Counted from the stretch's first letter, positions 5,573-13,073 are shown. The stretch is 18,179 nt of DNA from Oscillospiraceae bacterium (GCA_028694405.1 JAQUTM010000027.1:1-18179); one strand, 5' to 3'. Numbers and translations: made by a program. The notes: generated by a model not told the origin, from the sequence alone.

Positions 5573-6322
5573 CTAAACGGTTGTTAAAATCAACGGGCCG
5601 TTTGGCGTAATGGCCACAGAGTGCTCAAAGTGAGCAGACAAACCGCCGTCACGGGTTTTCACTGTCCAGCCGTCACTCATCTGTTTCACTGCATAGCTTT
5701 TCTCGTTAACCATTGGCTCAATGGCCAGTGTCATACCGCTTACAAGGCGTGGGCCGCGGCCGGGTTTCCCATAGTTGGGTACCTCAGGGTCCTCATGCAG
5801 GTTGGCTCCAACGCCATGTCCCACATACTCACGCACAATCGAAAAGCCATTATCTTCAACATAGCTCTGTATTGCCGCACTAACGTCACCAATGCGGTTA
5901 CCCAGTACTGCGGCGTTAATACCGCGGTACAGGCTCTCACGGGTAACATCTAATAAACGCTGTGCCTCGGCACTAATCTGCCCGCAGGCAAAGGTAGCGG
6001 CGTTGTCGCCGTTAAAGCCGTCTATAAATGCGCCCGTGTCAATACTGACAATATCGCCCTCACGCAAAACGATGCTTTTACTGGGAATGCCGTGTATAAC
6101 GGTATCATTTACCGAAATACACGCACTACCCGGAAAACCGCCGTACCCTTTAAAGTTTGGTTTGGCACCTTGCTTTACAATAAAGTCATAAACAATTTTG
6201 TCAATCGCAGCGGTGCTGACACCTGGTTTAACAGCCTCGCCTGCAAGCTTTAAAGCCATAGCGCTAATGCGACACGCCTTTTTCATTTGCTCAATGTCCG
6301 CTGCTGTTTTTACAGATATCAC
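5573..6322 (-). CDS. map: methionine aminopeptidase, type I
   Basis: 249 residues. It removes the initiator Met from nascent proteins using a di-metal centre. All expected metal and catalytic residues are visible: His77 (NDTVIHGIP), Asp95 (VSIDTGAF), Asp106 (DGFNGDNA), His169 (YVGHGVG), Glu202 (LAIEPM) and Glu233 (HFEHSVAI). There is no N-terminal zinc-finger extension. The start is GTG (6320-6322): GGAGGG lies 6 nt upstream inside the end of adk, and only 2 nt separate it from the adk stop, so the two are translationally coupled. The adk-map pair after secY is standard in Firmicutes. Confidence 0.97.
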   Translation of the reverse strand: MISVKTAADIEQMKKACRISAMALKLAGEAVKPGVSTAAIDKIVYDFIVKQGAKPNFKGYGGFPGSACISVNDTVIHGIPSKSIVLREGDIVSIDTGAFIDGFNGDNAATFACGQISAEAQRLLDVTRESLYRGINAAVLGNRIGDVSAAIQSYVEDNGFSIVREYVGHGVGANLHEDPEVPNYGKPGRGPRLVSGMTLAIEPMVNEKSYAVKQMSDGWTVKTRDGGLSAHFEHSVAITPNGPLILTTV

Positions 6323-6324
6323 AA

Positions 6325-6957
6325 CTAACCCTCCAAAGCGGCCAAAATCAGTGCAGTTGTATCCTTTACTTCCTCTTGGCCTTGTACAACGTAAAGCTTA
6401 CCTTTTGCTCGGTAGTAATCAATCAACGGCTCTGTCAACTCGTGGTAAACCTTTAAACGGTCAAGCACGGTGGCAGGTTCGTCGTCCTTGCGAATAATGA
6501 GTGCGCCGCCGCAGCGGTCACACACATCAGGTTTCGTGCTGGGTTTGTAATCCACATGGTAGCTTGCGCCGCAGGCGCTGCAAACGCGGCGTCCCGAAAG
6601 ACGCTTTGCAATGGCCTCATCGCTTACTTCAATGTCAATTACGCGGTCAATTTCAACGCCCATGTTATCAAGCGCTTCGGCCTGTGCCACCGTACGGGGC
6701 ACGCCGTCTAAAATAAAACCGCCCTTGCAGTCATCTTCTGCCAAACGCTCCTTGATAATGCCGATGATTACCTCATCGGGTACCAGCTTGCCGCTCTCAA
6801 TAAAGTCTTTGGCTTTTACACCCATCTCGGTACCGTTTTTTACGGCCTCGCGAATGATGTTGCCGGTGCTGATAGCAGGGATGTTCAGCTTGTCGCAAAT
6901 AACCTCGGCCTGTGTACCTTTACCGGCACCAGGCGCACCTAACAAAATAAGTTTCAT
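6325..6957 (-). CDS. adk: adenylate kinase with zinc-binding lid
   Basis: 210 residues from the ATG at 6955-6957. It catalyses ATP + AMP to 2 ADP. The P-loop is GAPGAGKGT (7-15), the AMP site TGNIIRE (31-37), and the lid (about 122-158) carries Cys126, Cys129, Cys146 and Cys149, a full four-Cys zinc site of the Gram-positive type. The usually conserved DGFPRT reads DGVPRT (84-89), a mild oddity. An in-frame GTG at 6966 is possible but has no SD, whereas AAGGGTG sits 6 nt before the ATG. It follows secY by 17 nt and overlaps the SD of map. Confidence 0.97.
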   Translation of the reverse strand: MKLILLGAPGAGKGTQAEVICDKLNIPAISTGNIIREAVKNGTEMGVKAKDFIESGKLVPDEVIIGIIKERLAEDDCKGGFILDGVPRTVAQAEALDNMGVEIDRVIDIEVSDEAIAKRLSGRRVCSACGASYHVDYKPSTKPDVCDRCGGALIIRKDDEPATVLDRLKVYHELTEPLIDYYRAKGKLYVVQGQEEVKDTTALILAALEG

Positions 6958-6974
6958 AAGGTTCACCCTTCTGC

Positions 6975-8288
6975 TTACTCAAGGAAGCCTTTGTGGTGAC
7001 GCATCAGCATATAGCTTTCAAGCTGACGGCTTGTATCCAGCGCAACACCTACAACGATAAGCAGACTTGTACCACCCAGTTGGATGTTCATGCCTGTAAG
7101 GTTACCGATGATGATAGGCAAGATAGCCACAACAGCCAGGAACACGGCACCAATCAGTGTTATTTTGCTCAAAATCTTATTGATAAAATCACTGGTGGGC
7201 TTGCCGGGACGAATACCGGGAACTGCACCATTGTTTTTACGCAGATTGTTGGCAATTTCTATGGGATTATACTGAATTGCAACGTAGAAAAAGTTGAAAG
7301 CAATAATCAGTAATGTATAAATTACCGCATAACCCCAAGCATTGTAGTTAAATATGCCAAGTACGTTGCCCCAAAAGCCTGTAATATTAAACAAGCTGCG
7401 GATTGTACCGGGGATACTAATCAATGCGCTGGCAAAAATGATAGGCATAACGCCGCTCATGTTTACCTTGATGGGAATGTGTGTGCTCTGTCCACCGTAT
7501 TGTTTGCGGCCAACCACTCTCTTTGCATATTGCACAGGGATGCGGCGCTCGGCAGCAGAAAGAATAACGATGAATGCTACAGAAACCAAAGCAAAAATAA
7601 GAATAATAGGCAAACCAATTAGGTACTGCGCTTGGGGTGTGGCGTCAGCGTTTGTGGCGCTGTAGCCAATCCCAAGTAAGAAATAATCTTTAGCTGCGCT
7701 GAGAACGCTGCCAAAACGGCTTACGATACCAGCGAAAATTAAGATAGAAATACCATTGCCAATACCTTTTGTATCAATTTGCTCACCCAGCCACATGATT
7801 AACATGGAGCCGGCTGTAAAGCTGAGTACAATAACGATTGCACTAAACACGCCGGAAAAACCGGTGGTGTAGCTTAGGCTACCCTGGCTGCGAAGCAAGA
7901 AATAGTATGCAATGGACAAAGCCAAAGCAATACCGCAGCCCACATAACGTGTGATGCGTGTAATCTTTCTTCTGCCCTCTTCGCCCTCTTTTGCCATGCG
8001 CTCCAGCGCCGGAATGGCAACTGTAAGCAACTGTATGATAATAGAGGCGTTGATGTAGGGTGTAACCGAAAGTGCAAACAGTGTTGAACTAGAGAAACCG
8101 CCACCGGTCAGCATATCAAAATAACCAAGTAGGCTGCCGTCGCCAATTAAACTTTTAATGGCAGATGGGTCTAAAAAGGGAACTGTAATGGCACTGCCAA
8201 AACGGAAGATAACAATTACAAATAGTGTAAATAGAAGTTTTTTCCGTAATTCCTCAATTTTCCAAGCGTTTCTAAAAGTTGTTAACAC
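6975..8288 (-). CDS. secY: preprotein translocase subunit SecY
   Basis: 437 residues, the pore of the Sec translocon in the cytoplasmic membrane, partner of SecE, SecG and SecA. Ten hydrophobic segments are expected and seen across the length. Typical family stretches are KKLLFTLFVIVIFRFG (TM1, 17-32), PYINASIIIQLLTVAIPALE (plug/TM2 region), AERRIPVQYAKRVVG (loop before TM6/7) and NPIEIANNLRKNNGAVPGIR with RPG in the cytosolic loop that meets SecA and the ribosome. The start is GTG (8286-8288), one nt after the rplO stop, with AGGTGA provided by the end of rplO, so coupling is likely. Confidence 0.98.
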   Translation of the reverse strand: MLTTFRNAWKIEELRKKLLFTLFVIVIFRFGSAITVPFLDPSAIKSLIGDGSLLGYFDMLTGGGFSSSTLFALSVTPYINASIIIQLLTVAIPALERMAKEGEEGRRKITRITRYVGCGIALALSIAYYFLLRSQGSLSYTTGFSGVFSAIVIVLSFTAGSMLIMWLGEQIDTKGIGNGISILIFAGIVSRFGSVLSAAKDYFLLGIGYSATNADATPQAQYLIGLPIILIFALVSVAFIVILSAAERRIPVQYAKRVVGRKQYGGQSTHIPIKVNMSGVMPIIFASALISIPGTIRSLFNITGFWGNVLGIFNYNAWGYAVIYTLLIIAFNFFYVAIQYNPIEIANNLRKNNGAVPGIRPGKPTSDFINKILSKITLIGAVFLAVVAILPIIIGNLTGMNIQLGGTSLLIVVGVALDTSRQLESYMLMRHHKGFLE

Positions 8289-8289
8289 C

Positions 8290-8727
8290 TTACTTCACCT
8301 CAGCCTTTCCGCCTGCCTTCTCAATTTTTTCCTTTGCGGAAGCAGTGAATGCGGCTGCCTCAACGGTGAGGGATTTGGACAATGTGCCGTTACCTAAAAC
8401 TTTAACACCGTCCTGTGTGTTTTTTAGTAAACCTGCGTCTACCAATGTTTGTGCAGTAACTACGCTGCCGGTCTCAAAGCGCTCTAAGTCGCTTATTTTA
8501 ACTGTAGCATATACTGTAGCGAAAATATTGTTGAAACCGCGTTTTGGCAAACGACGTTGCAAGGGCAGCTGACCACCCTCAAAACCGGCTTTCTTTGCGC
8601 CAGAACGCGCTTTTTGGCCTTTGTGACCGTAACCTGCGGTTTTGCCGTTACCGGAACCGTGGCCGCGACCTTTACGTTTGGCAGCTTTATTAGCGCCCTC
8701 TGATGCTTTTAACTCGTGAAGCTTCAT
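8290..8727 (-). CDS. rplO: 50S ribosomal protein L15
   Basis: 145 residues, normal for L15. It begins MKLHELKASEGANKAAKRKG with the Gly-rich basic extension GRGHGSGNGKTAGYGHKGQK (21-40) that snakes into 23S rRNA, and has the globular C-terminal part with FEGGQLPLQRRLPKRGF. L15 is a late large-subunit assembly protein. The ATG has AAGGAGGTG 8 nt upstream. It sits 23 nt after rpmD and its end supplies the SD for secY, the standard rpmD-rplO-secY order. Confidence 0.98.
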   Translation of the reverse strand: MKLHELKASEGANKAAKRKGRGHGSGNGKTAGYGHKGQKARSGAKKAGFEGGQLPLQRRLPKRGFNNIFATVYATVKISDLERFETGSVVTAQTLVDAGLLKNTQDGVKVLGNGTLSKSLTVEAAAFTASAKEKIEKAGGKAEVK

Positions 8728-8750
8728 ATGGTGTGCACCTCCTTGCTGTA

Positions 8751-9158
8751 TTAGGCTTTAATAACCTCAACTAAATGAGAAATTGTGTTGATTTTACCGG
8801 CAGTTGCCACGTTGTCGGGCTGTGTTGTAACATTGCCAACTTTTTTCAGGCCCAAGCTTTTTGCTGTAGCAATTTGTTTGTCGCTACGGCCAATTAAGCT
8901 TTTAACCAACTTAATGGTAACTGTGTTTTTAGCAGCAGCTTTTTTAGCAGCCGGCTTTTTAGCAGCAGGTTTTTTCTCTGCTACGGCCTCGGCAGTTGCC
9001 TCAGCAGCAGGTGCAGCCTTTTTAGCAGGTGCCTTTTTAGCAGCAGGTTTTTTCTCTGCAGCGGGTTTGGCGGCAGCTTTTTTAGCCGGAGCCTTTTTAG
9101 CAGCAGGTTTTTTCTCTACTACTGTCTCCTCTACGGGAGTATTTGTTGTCTCTGCCAT
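8751..9158 (-). CDS. rpmD: 50S ribosomal protein L30 with a long Lys/Ala/Pro-rich N-terminal extension
   Basis: 135 residues, more than twice the usual size (about 58-60). Residues 78-135 are an ordinary bacterial L30: NTVTIKLVKSLIGRSDKQ, the LGLKKVGN loop and a C-terminal ISHLVEVIKA. Before it lie 77 residues of low complexity: an acidic/polar cap (MAETTNTPVEETVVE) and then repeated EKKPAAKKAPAKKAA-type units, resembling bacterial histone-H1-like or nucleic-acid-binding tails. The ATG at 9156-9158 has AGGAGGT 9 nt upstream, and no Met or good alternative start lies between it and the L30 core, so the extension should be translated. It is built from tandem DNA repeats (see 8956-9117). It may bind rRNA or other nucleic acid, but the function is unknown. 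Confidence 0.95.
   Translation of the reverse strand: MAETTNTPVEETVVEKKPAAKKAPAKKAAAKPAAEKKPAAKKAPAKKAAPAAEATAEAVAEKKPAAKKPAAKKAAAKNTVTIKLVKSLIGRSDKQIATAKSLGLKKVGNVTTQPDNVATAGKINTISHLVEVIKA
8956..9117 (-). repeat. direct repeats inside rpmD encoding the K/A/P-rich tail
   Basis: An identical 24-bp segment occurs three times, at 8956-8979, 9034-9057 and 9094-9117. The last two are exactly 60 bp apart, so a 20-codon unit (EKKPAAKKAPAKKAA plus AKPAA) is tandemly duplicated. The first is 78 bp (26 codons) away, so all copies stay in frame. The repeats are likely prone to slippage or recombination, so length may vary between strains. Confidence 0.9.
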
Positions 9159-9171
9159 TATAAGCTACCTC

Positions 9172-9672
9172 CTAACCTAAAATTTCTTTAACAGTTTTGC
9201 CGCGTTTTGCTGCTACTTGTTTGGCATCAGCCAAAGCTGTTAAACCTTGTACAGTAGCTGCAACAACGTTGCAAGGATTGTTAGAACGAAGAGATTTGGT
9301 ACGGATATCTTTGATACCGGATACCTCGAGAACTGCACGAACAGGGCCGCCGGCGATAACACCGGTACCGGGAGCAGCGGGGCGCATAAGAACCTCGCCT
9401 GCACCAAATTTACCCACGATTTCGTGAGGAATGGTTGTGCCTTTCAGGCTAACCTTTACCAAATTCTTTTTGGCATCTTCAATACCCTTACGAATTGCTT
9501 CGGGTACCTCAGAAGCTTTACCCAAACCGTAACCGATTGTGCCATTGCCGTCGCCTACTACTACCAAAGCAGCAAATTTAAAGATACGACCACCTTTTAC
9601 GGTTTTGGATACGCGGTTAATGTAAACTACTTTTTCTTGTAGCTCCAATGTAGTTGCATCGATAATTTCCAT
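9172..9672 (-). CDS. rpsE: 30S ribosomal protein S5
   Basis: 166 residues, normal. S5 helps decoding accuracy and lines the mRNA entrance with S3 and S4. The double-stranded-RNA-binding-like N-domain has VVYINRVSKTVKGGRIFKF (15-33) and VVVGDGNGTIGYGLGKA (37-53). The C-domain has GTTIPHEIVGKFGAGEVLMR and PGTGVIAGGPVRAVLE. The ATG follows AAGGAGG by 6 nt. Its TAG stop overlaps the SD of rpmD. Confidence 0.98.
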   Translation of the reverse strand: MEIIDATTLELQEKVVYINRVSKTVKGGRIFKFAALVVVGDGNGTIGYGLGKASEVPEAIRKGIEDAKKNLVKVSLKGTTIPHEIVGKFGAGEVLMRPAAPGTGVIAGGPVRAVLEVSGIKDIRTKSLRSNNPCNVVAATVQGLTALADAKQVAAKRGKTVKEILG

Positions 9673-9682
9673 TGTATCCTCC

Positions 9683-10042
9683 TTACAGCTTCAGGCCACC
9701 CTCACGGGCACCCTCTGCTAAAGCTTTTACACGGCCTGTGTAAACAAAGCCGCCGCGGTCATAAACTACTTTTGTAATACCGGCTGCAATAGCTTTCTCA
9801 GCTACTTTAACGCCTACTTTGTGAGCAGCGTCAATGTTACCGCCAAAACCTTCAAAATCTTTGTCCAGAGAAGATGCTGCAACAAGTGTTTTACCTGCTA
9901 CGTCATCAATGATTTGGGCATAGATATGAGAAGCGGAGCGGAATACATTCAGACGGGGACACTCTGCTGTGCCACTAATCTTACCGCGAACACGGCGATG
10001 TCTACGAAGACGAGCTTCGTTTTTATCTGGCTTATTAACCAT
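9683..10042 (-). CDS. rplR: 50S ribosomal protein L18
   Basis: 119 residues, typical. L18 binds 5S rRNA with L5 in the central protuberance. Signature stretches are RLRRHRRVRGKISGTAECPR (11-30), LNVFRSASHIYAQIIDD and VVYDRGGFVYTGRVKALAEGAREGGL. The AAGGAG lies 9 nt upstream of the ATG. It sits between rplF and rpsE with short gaps, the standard spc order. Confidence 0.98.
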   Translation of the reverse strand: MVNKPDKNEARLRRHRRVRGKISGTAECPRLNVFRSASHIYAQIIDDVAGKTLVAASSLDKDFEGFGGNIDAAHKVGVKVAEKAIAAGITKVVYDRGGFVYTGRVKALAEGAREGGLKL

Positions 10043-10060
10043 TGTCTTTCACTCCTTTTC

Positions 10061-10603
10061 TTATTTGCCTTTACCGGCTTTACCCTCTTTGCGGATAACA
10101 TACTCACCCACATAGCGGATACCTTTGCCCTTGTAAGGCTCGGGCGGACGTTTTTCGCGAACTTCAGCGGCAAATTGACCAACTTTTTGTTTGTCAATAC
10201 CGGTGATGATGATTTTCAAAGGATCCGGAGATTCAATTTTAATATCATCTGTGTCAGAAACTACAACAGGGTGAGAGTAACCTAAGGTTAAAATCAAATC
10301 CTTGCCTTGTTTCTGGCAACGGTAACCTACACCTTGGATTTCCAACTCTTTTTTGAAGCCGTTTGTAACGCCCTCAACCATGTTGGCAATCATTGTGCGG
10401 GAAAGGCCATGCAAGCTGCGTGCCTCTTTTTCATCATTTGGGCGGGTTACCTTAACTTCGCCACCCTCAACAGCTACGCTGATTAAAGGATGGATTTTGG
10501 AATTAAGTGTACCTTTGGGGCCCTTCACTGTAACATTGTGGCCATCAACTGTAACCTCAACGCCAGCAGGAATAACGATGGGTTTTCTTCCTATTCTCGA
10601 CAT
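10061..10603 (-). CDS. rplF: 50S ribosomal protein L6
   Basis: 180 residues. L6 binds 23S rRNA near the sarcin-ricin loop and factor site. It starts MSRIGRKPIVIPAGVEVTVD, and the second repeat domain ends with the hallmark REKRPPEPYKGKGIRYVGE and RKEGKAGKGK. The ATG is preceded by a somewhat weak SD (AAAGGGG, about 10 nt upstream), poorer than its neighbours, so its translation may depend on coupling from rpsH 18 nt upstream. Confidence 0.98.
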   Translation of the reverse strand: MSRIGRKPIVIPAGVEVTVDGHNVTVKGPKGTLNSKIHPLISVAVEGGEVKVTRPNDEKEARSLHGLSRTMIANMVEGVTNGFKKELEIQGVGYRCQKQGKDLILTLGYSHPVVVSDTDDIKIESPDPLKIIITGIDKQKVGQFAAEVREKRPPEPYKGKGIRYVGEYVIRKEGKAGKGK

Positions 10604-10621
10604 TGTTTTATTGCCCCTTTC

Positions 10622-11020
10622 TTACCATACAAAGGCCAGAACTTCGCCGCCAACGTTGTTTGCGCGGGCTGCTTTGTCTGTCATAACGCCTTTAGAGGTA
10701 GATATAATAGCGGTGCCAAGACCTTTCATAACCTTGGGCATATCCTCACAGTTTGTGTAGATACGCAAGCCCGGTTTAGAAACGCGGCGCAAACCGGAAA
10801 GAACCGGTGTGCCGTTCTCGGCATACTTCAGTGTAACTTTCAAAACGCCTTGTTTGTTGTCCTCGGTAACCTGTACGCTTTTTACATAGCCTTCTTCAAC
10901 CAAAATGTTGCAGATAGCTTTTTTCAGGTTGCTTGCGGGAATTTCAACGGTGGGGTGTTTTGCAGTGCTGGCGTTGCGGATACGAGTCAGCAAGTCAGCG
11001 ATAGGATCGGTAATATGCAT
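10622..11020 (-). CDS. rpsH: 30S ribosomal protein S8
   Basis: 132 residues from the ATG at 11018-11020 (MHITDPIADLLTRIRNA), the usual S8 length. An upstream in-frame start would add ten residues (MANLLLGGTT) that belong to the leader, while AGGAGGT lies 8 nt before the ATG chosen here. S8 binds helix 21 of 16S rRNA and in E. coli represses the spc operon. The C-terminus has STSKGVMTDKAARANNVGGE, with the conserved STSKG. The 92-nt gap before it holds a hairpin (11047-11086) worth testing as a binding site. Confidence 0.98.
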   Translation of the reverse strand: MHITDPIADLLTRIRNASTAKHPTVEIPASNLKKAICNILVEEGYVKSVQVTEDNKQGVLKVTLKYAENGTPVLSGLRRVSKPGLRIYTNCEDMPKVMKGLGTAIISTSKGVMTDKAARANNVGGEVLAFVW

Positions 11021-11046
11021 AGTTGTACCTCCTAAGAGTAGGTTCG

Positions 11047-11086
11047 CCACAGGGCTTTTGCAAAACGTCTTTGCAGGTCTCTGTGG
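11047..11086 (-). promoter_or_regulatory. stem-internal-loop-stem element upstream of rpsH
   Basis: On the minus-strand RNA CCACAG (11086-11081) pairs with CTGTGG (11052-11047). Inside it TGCAAA (11075-11070) pairs with TTTGCA (11064-11059) around a 5-nt loop, leaving an asymmetric internal loop of 5 and 6 nt. It sits about 18 nt before the rpsH SD in a 92-nt spacer. There is no U tract. An S8 feedback site is a reasonable but unproven guess. Confidence 0.5.
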
Positions 11087-11112
11087 GTTGTTATTCTAAA
11101 TCAGCTAACCGA

Positions 11113-11298
11113 TTACCAGCTTGCTTTGCGTACGCCGGGAATCTCGCCTTTGTAGGCAAGCTCACGGAAGCAAATACGGCAAACGCCGTATTTACGCAAG
11201 TAAGCGTGGGGACGGCCGCAGATTTTGCAGCGGTTGTAAGCTCTTGTAGAGAACTTAGGTGTGGCTGCCTGTTTGATTTTCATACTGGTTTTTGCCAT
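11113..11298 (-). CDS. rpsN: 30S ribosomal protein S14, zinc type (S14 type Z)
   Basis: 61 residues, the short zinc-dependent S14 found in the spc operon of Gram-positives. Cys24, Cys27, Cys40 and Cys43 make the zinc site (RCKICGRPHAYLRKYGVCRI). The C-terminus LAYKGEIPGVRKASW is the standard ending. S14 binds the 30S head close to S3 and S10. The SD AGGAGG lies upstream of the ATG, 18 nt after rplE. Confidence 0.98.
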   Translation of the reverse strand: MAKTSMKIKQAATPKFSTRAYNRCKICGRPHAYLRKYGVCRICFRELAYKGEIPGVRKASW

Positions 11299-11316
11299 TT
11301 TATAAGTCCTCCTTTA

Positions 11317-11856
11317 TTAGTTAGCAAACGGAGCGCCCAAAGCTCTCAAAAGCTCTTTGGATTCTTCGTCTGTTTTAGCAGTTGTAACAAAAGCAATGTC
11401 CATACCACGAATGGCGTCGATTTTCTCGTAATCAATTTCAGGGAAAATCAGTTGCTCTCTAATACCACAGCTGTAGTTGCCACGGCCGTCAAAGCTGTTG
11501 CCGTTAATACCACGGAAATCGCGTACGCGAGGTAGCGCAATGCTAAAAAAGCGGTCTACAAACTCGTACATAATTTCGCCGCGCAATGTTACTTTTGCAC
11601 CAATGGGTTGGCCCTCACGCAGTTTAAAGTTAGCAACGCTCTTTTTAGCTTTGCAAACTACTGCTTTCTGGCCGGTGATTTTGCTCAAATCAGCCAGAAT
11701 GGCGTCCATAATTTTTGGGTTATCTCTTGCTTCGCCGCAACCAACATTGATTACAACTTTGTCAAGTTTGGGTATTTGCATAACGCTTTTGTAACCAAAC
11801 TTTTTCATAAGAGCAGGAGCAACCTCTTTGGCATAAAACTCTTTTAATCTTGCCAT
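11317..11856 (-). CDS. rplE: 50S ribosomal protein L5
   Basis: 179 residues. L5 binds 5S rRNA and contacts P-site tRNA and S13 across the subunit interface (bridge B1b). Family stretches include PKLDKVVINVGCGEARDN, AKKSVANFKLREGQPIGAKVTL (split) and RDFRGINGNSFDGRGNYSCG. The normal intersubunit partner of L5 is S13, which is interrupted in this window. The SD is AGGATG-like (GGGAGGATG) before the ATG; it follows rplX by 18 nt. Confidence 0.98.
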   Translation of the reverse strand: MARLKEFYAKEVAPALMKKFGYKSVMQIPKLDKVVINVGCGEARDNPKIMDAILADLSKITGQKAVVCKAKKSVANFKLREGQPIGAKVTLRGEIMYEFVDRFFSIALPRVRDFRGINGNSFDGRGNYSCGIREQLIFPEIDYEKIDAIRGMDIAFVTTAKTDEESKELLRALGAPFAN

Positions 11857-11874
11857 ATCTGTTTACATCCTCCC

Positions 11875-12189
11875 TTAAAACTCGGCGTTGCATTTTTTGC
11901 AAACGCGTACTTTTTTACCGTCTTTTACAACGTGGCCAACACGAACTGCTTTGCCACATTTGGGGCAAACTGGCATAACTTTAGAGGCATACATTGCACC
12001 TTCAGCCTTAACAATACCGCCTTGCTCGCCTTGACGACGAGGTTTAACGTGTTTTGTAACCATGTTACGGCCTTCTACAATTACCTTACCCTCTTTAGGG
12101 CTTACCGCCAGCACCTTGCCGGAGTTACCGCGGTCTTTGCCGCTGATAACCATAACGGTATCGCCAGTTTTAACATGAACGTTATTCAT
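11875..12189 (-). CDS. rplX: 50S ribosomal protein L24 with C-terminal zinc ribbon
   Basis: 104 residues. L24 is an early 23S rRNA assembly initiator near the exit tunnel. The N-terminal KOW motif is VKTGDTVMVISGKDRGNSGK (6-25), and EGRNMVTKHVKP follows. The C-terminus keeps Cys75, Cys78, Cys97 and Cys100 (VCPKCGK and VCKKCNAEF), an apparently intact zinc ribbon. AGGAGG precedes the ATG. It sits between rplN and rplE as usual. Confidence 0.98.
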   Translation of the reverse strand: MNNVHVKTGDTVMVISGKDRGNSGKVLAVSPKEGKVIVEGRNMVTKHVKPRRQGEQGGIVKAEGAMYASKVMPVCPKCGKAVRVGHVVKDGKKVRVCKKCNAEF

Positions 12190-12201
12190 TTTAAAACCTC
12201 C

Positions 12202-12570
12202 TTAAAGCGATTCGGGAGCAAGGCTAACAATCTTCAGGTAGCCGGAATCACGCAATTCGCGTGCAACCGGTCCAAAGATACGAGTGCCCCTCGGATTTTT
12301 GTCGTCTTTAATAATAACAGCGGCGTTCTCATCAAAACGGATGTAAGAACCGTCTTCACGGCGCACACCTTTTTTGCTGCGAACTACAACGGCTTTTACT
12401 ACGTCGCCTTTTTTAACCTGGCCGCCGGGTGTAGACTTCTTAACGGAAGCTACGATTACATCGCCAATATTGGCGTATCTCTTACGGGAACCGCCAAGCA
12501 CACGGATACACATAATTTCTTTAGCACCGGTGTTGTCAGCCACTTTGAGATATGATTGCATCTGTACCAC
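12202..12570 (-). CDS. rplN: 50S ribosomal protein L14, GTG start
   Basis: 122 residues, the exact family length. L14 lies at the subunit interface (bridges B5/B8). MVQMQSYLKVADNTGAKEI, GDVIVASVKKSTPGGQVKKG and the closing RELRDSGYLKIVSLAPESL are typical. The start is GTG (12568-12570), supported by AGGAGG 8 nt upstream; the ATG three codons later would lie too far from the SD and shorten the protein. It is 30 nt after rpsQ. Confidence 0.98.
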   Translation of the reverse strand: MVQMQSYLKVADNTGAKEIMCIRVLGGSRKRYANIGDVIVASVKKSTPGGQVKKGDVVKAVVVRSKKGVRREDGSYIRFDENAAVIIKDDKNPRGTRIFGPVARELRDSGYLKIVSLAPESL

Positions 12571-12600
12571 AGTTGCGTCCTCCTTTTCAAAGTAACAGGC

Positions 12601-12855
12601 TTATTTAGCCTTCTCTACGATTTCAACTAGTCTCCAACGTTTGTCTTTAGACAGAGGACGAGTCTCCATGATTTTTACACGGTCGCCAATGCCACATTCG
12701 TTGTTCTCATCATGTGCTTTAAATTTTACGGTGCGCTTGATGATTTTTTTGTAGAGGGGGTGTTTTACGTTGTCCTGAATAGCAACAACTATTGTTTTAT
12801 CCATTTTGTCAGATACAACAGTACCTATACGCGTTTTTCTCAAGTTGCGTTCCAT
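12601..12855 (-). CDS. rpsQ: 30S ribosomal protein S17
   Basis: 84 residues, typical. S17 is a primary 16S rRNA binder in the 30S body. It has RKTRIGTVVSDKMDKTIVVA (6-25), HPLYKKIIKRTVKFKAHDE and GDRVKIMETRPLSKDKRWRL, all family hallmarks. The SD GGGAGG precedes the ATG, 17 nt after rpmC. Confidence 0.98.
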   Translation of the reverse strand: MERNLRKTRIGTVVSDKMDKTIVVAIQDNVKHPLYKKIIKRTVKFKAHDENNECGIGDRVKIMETRPLSKDKRWRLVEIVEKAK

Positions 12856-12872
12856 CGTTTTTCCTCCCTCTC

Positions 12873-13073
12873 TTATTGTGCGTCGTTAAGCTCGATAGCG
12901 CGAATTTGTGTTTTTACACGAGCGATATCTTTCTTAACTACATTGATTCTGTTGGGGTTCTCCAACTGATTGATGGCGTGCTGAAAGCGGAGATTGAACA
13001 GCTCCTCTTTTAATTCAGCAAGCTTTTTGGTGAGCTCAACTGCGCTCATATCGCGTAATTCACTTGCTTTCAT
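12873..13073 (-). CDS. rpmC: 50S ribosomal protein L29
   Basis: 66 residues, a two-helix protein beside the tunnel exit that helps dock SRP and trigger factor. MKASELRDMSAVELTKKLAE and LFNLRFQHAINQLENPNRIN are characteristic. Its ATG overlaps the rplP stop as TAATG (13071-13075), so it is tightly coupled to L16. Confidence 0.98.
   Translation of the reverse strand: MKASELRDMSAVELTKKLAELKEELFNLRFQHAINQLENPNRINVVKKDIARVKTQIRAIELNDAQ

Noticed and set aside
6955..6966. Alternative GTG start of adk adding MNL
   Set aside because: The SD AAGGGTG overlaps that GTG and is correctly spaced for the ATG at 6955-6957, which also gives the standard N-terminus.
8785..9180. Plus-strand ORF of 131 codons rich in Ala, Gly and Phe opposite rpmD
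   Set aside because: It is the antisense shadow of the K/A/P-rich repeats; no SD and no independent family resemblance.
11932..12555. Long plus-strand ORF opposite rplX and rplN
   Set aside because: Antisense shadow across two well-identified genes and their gap; no recognisable protein features.
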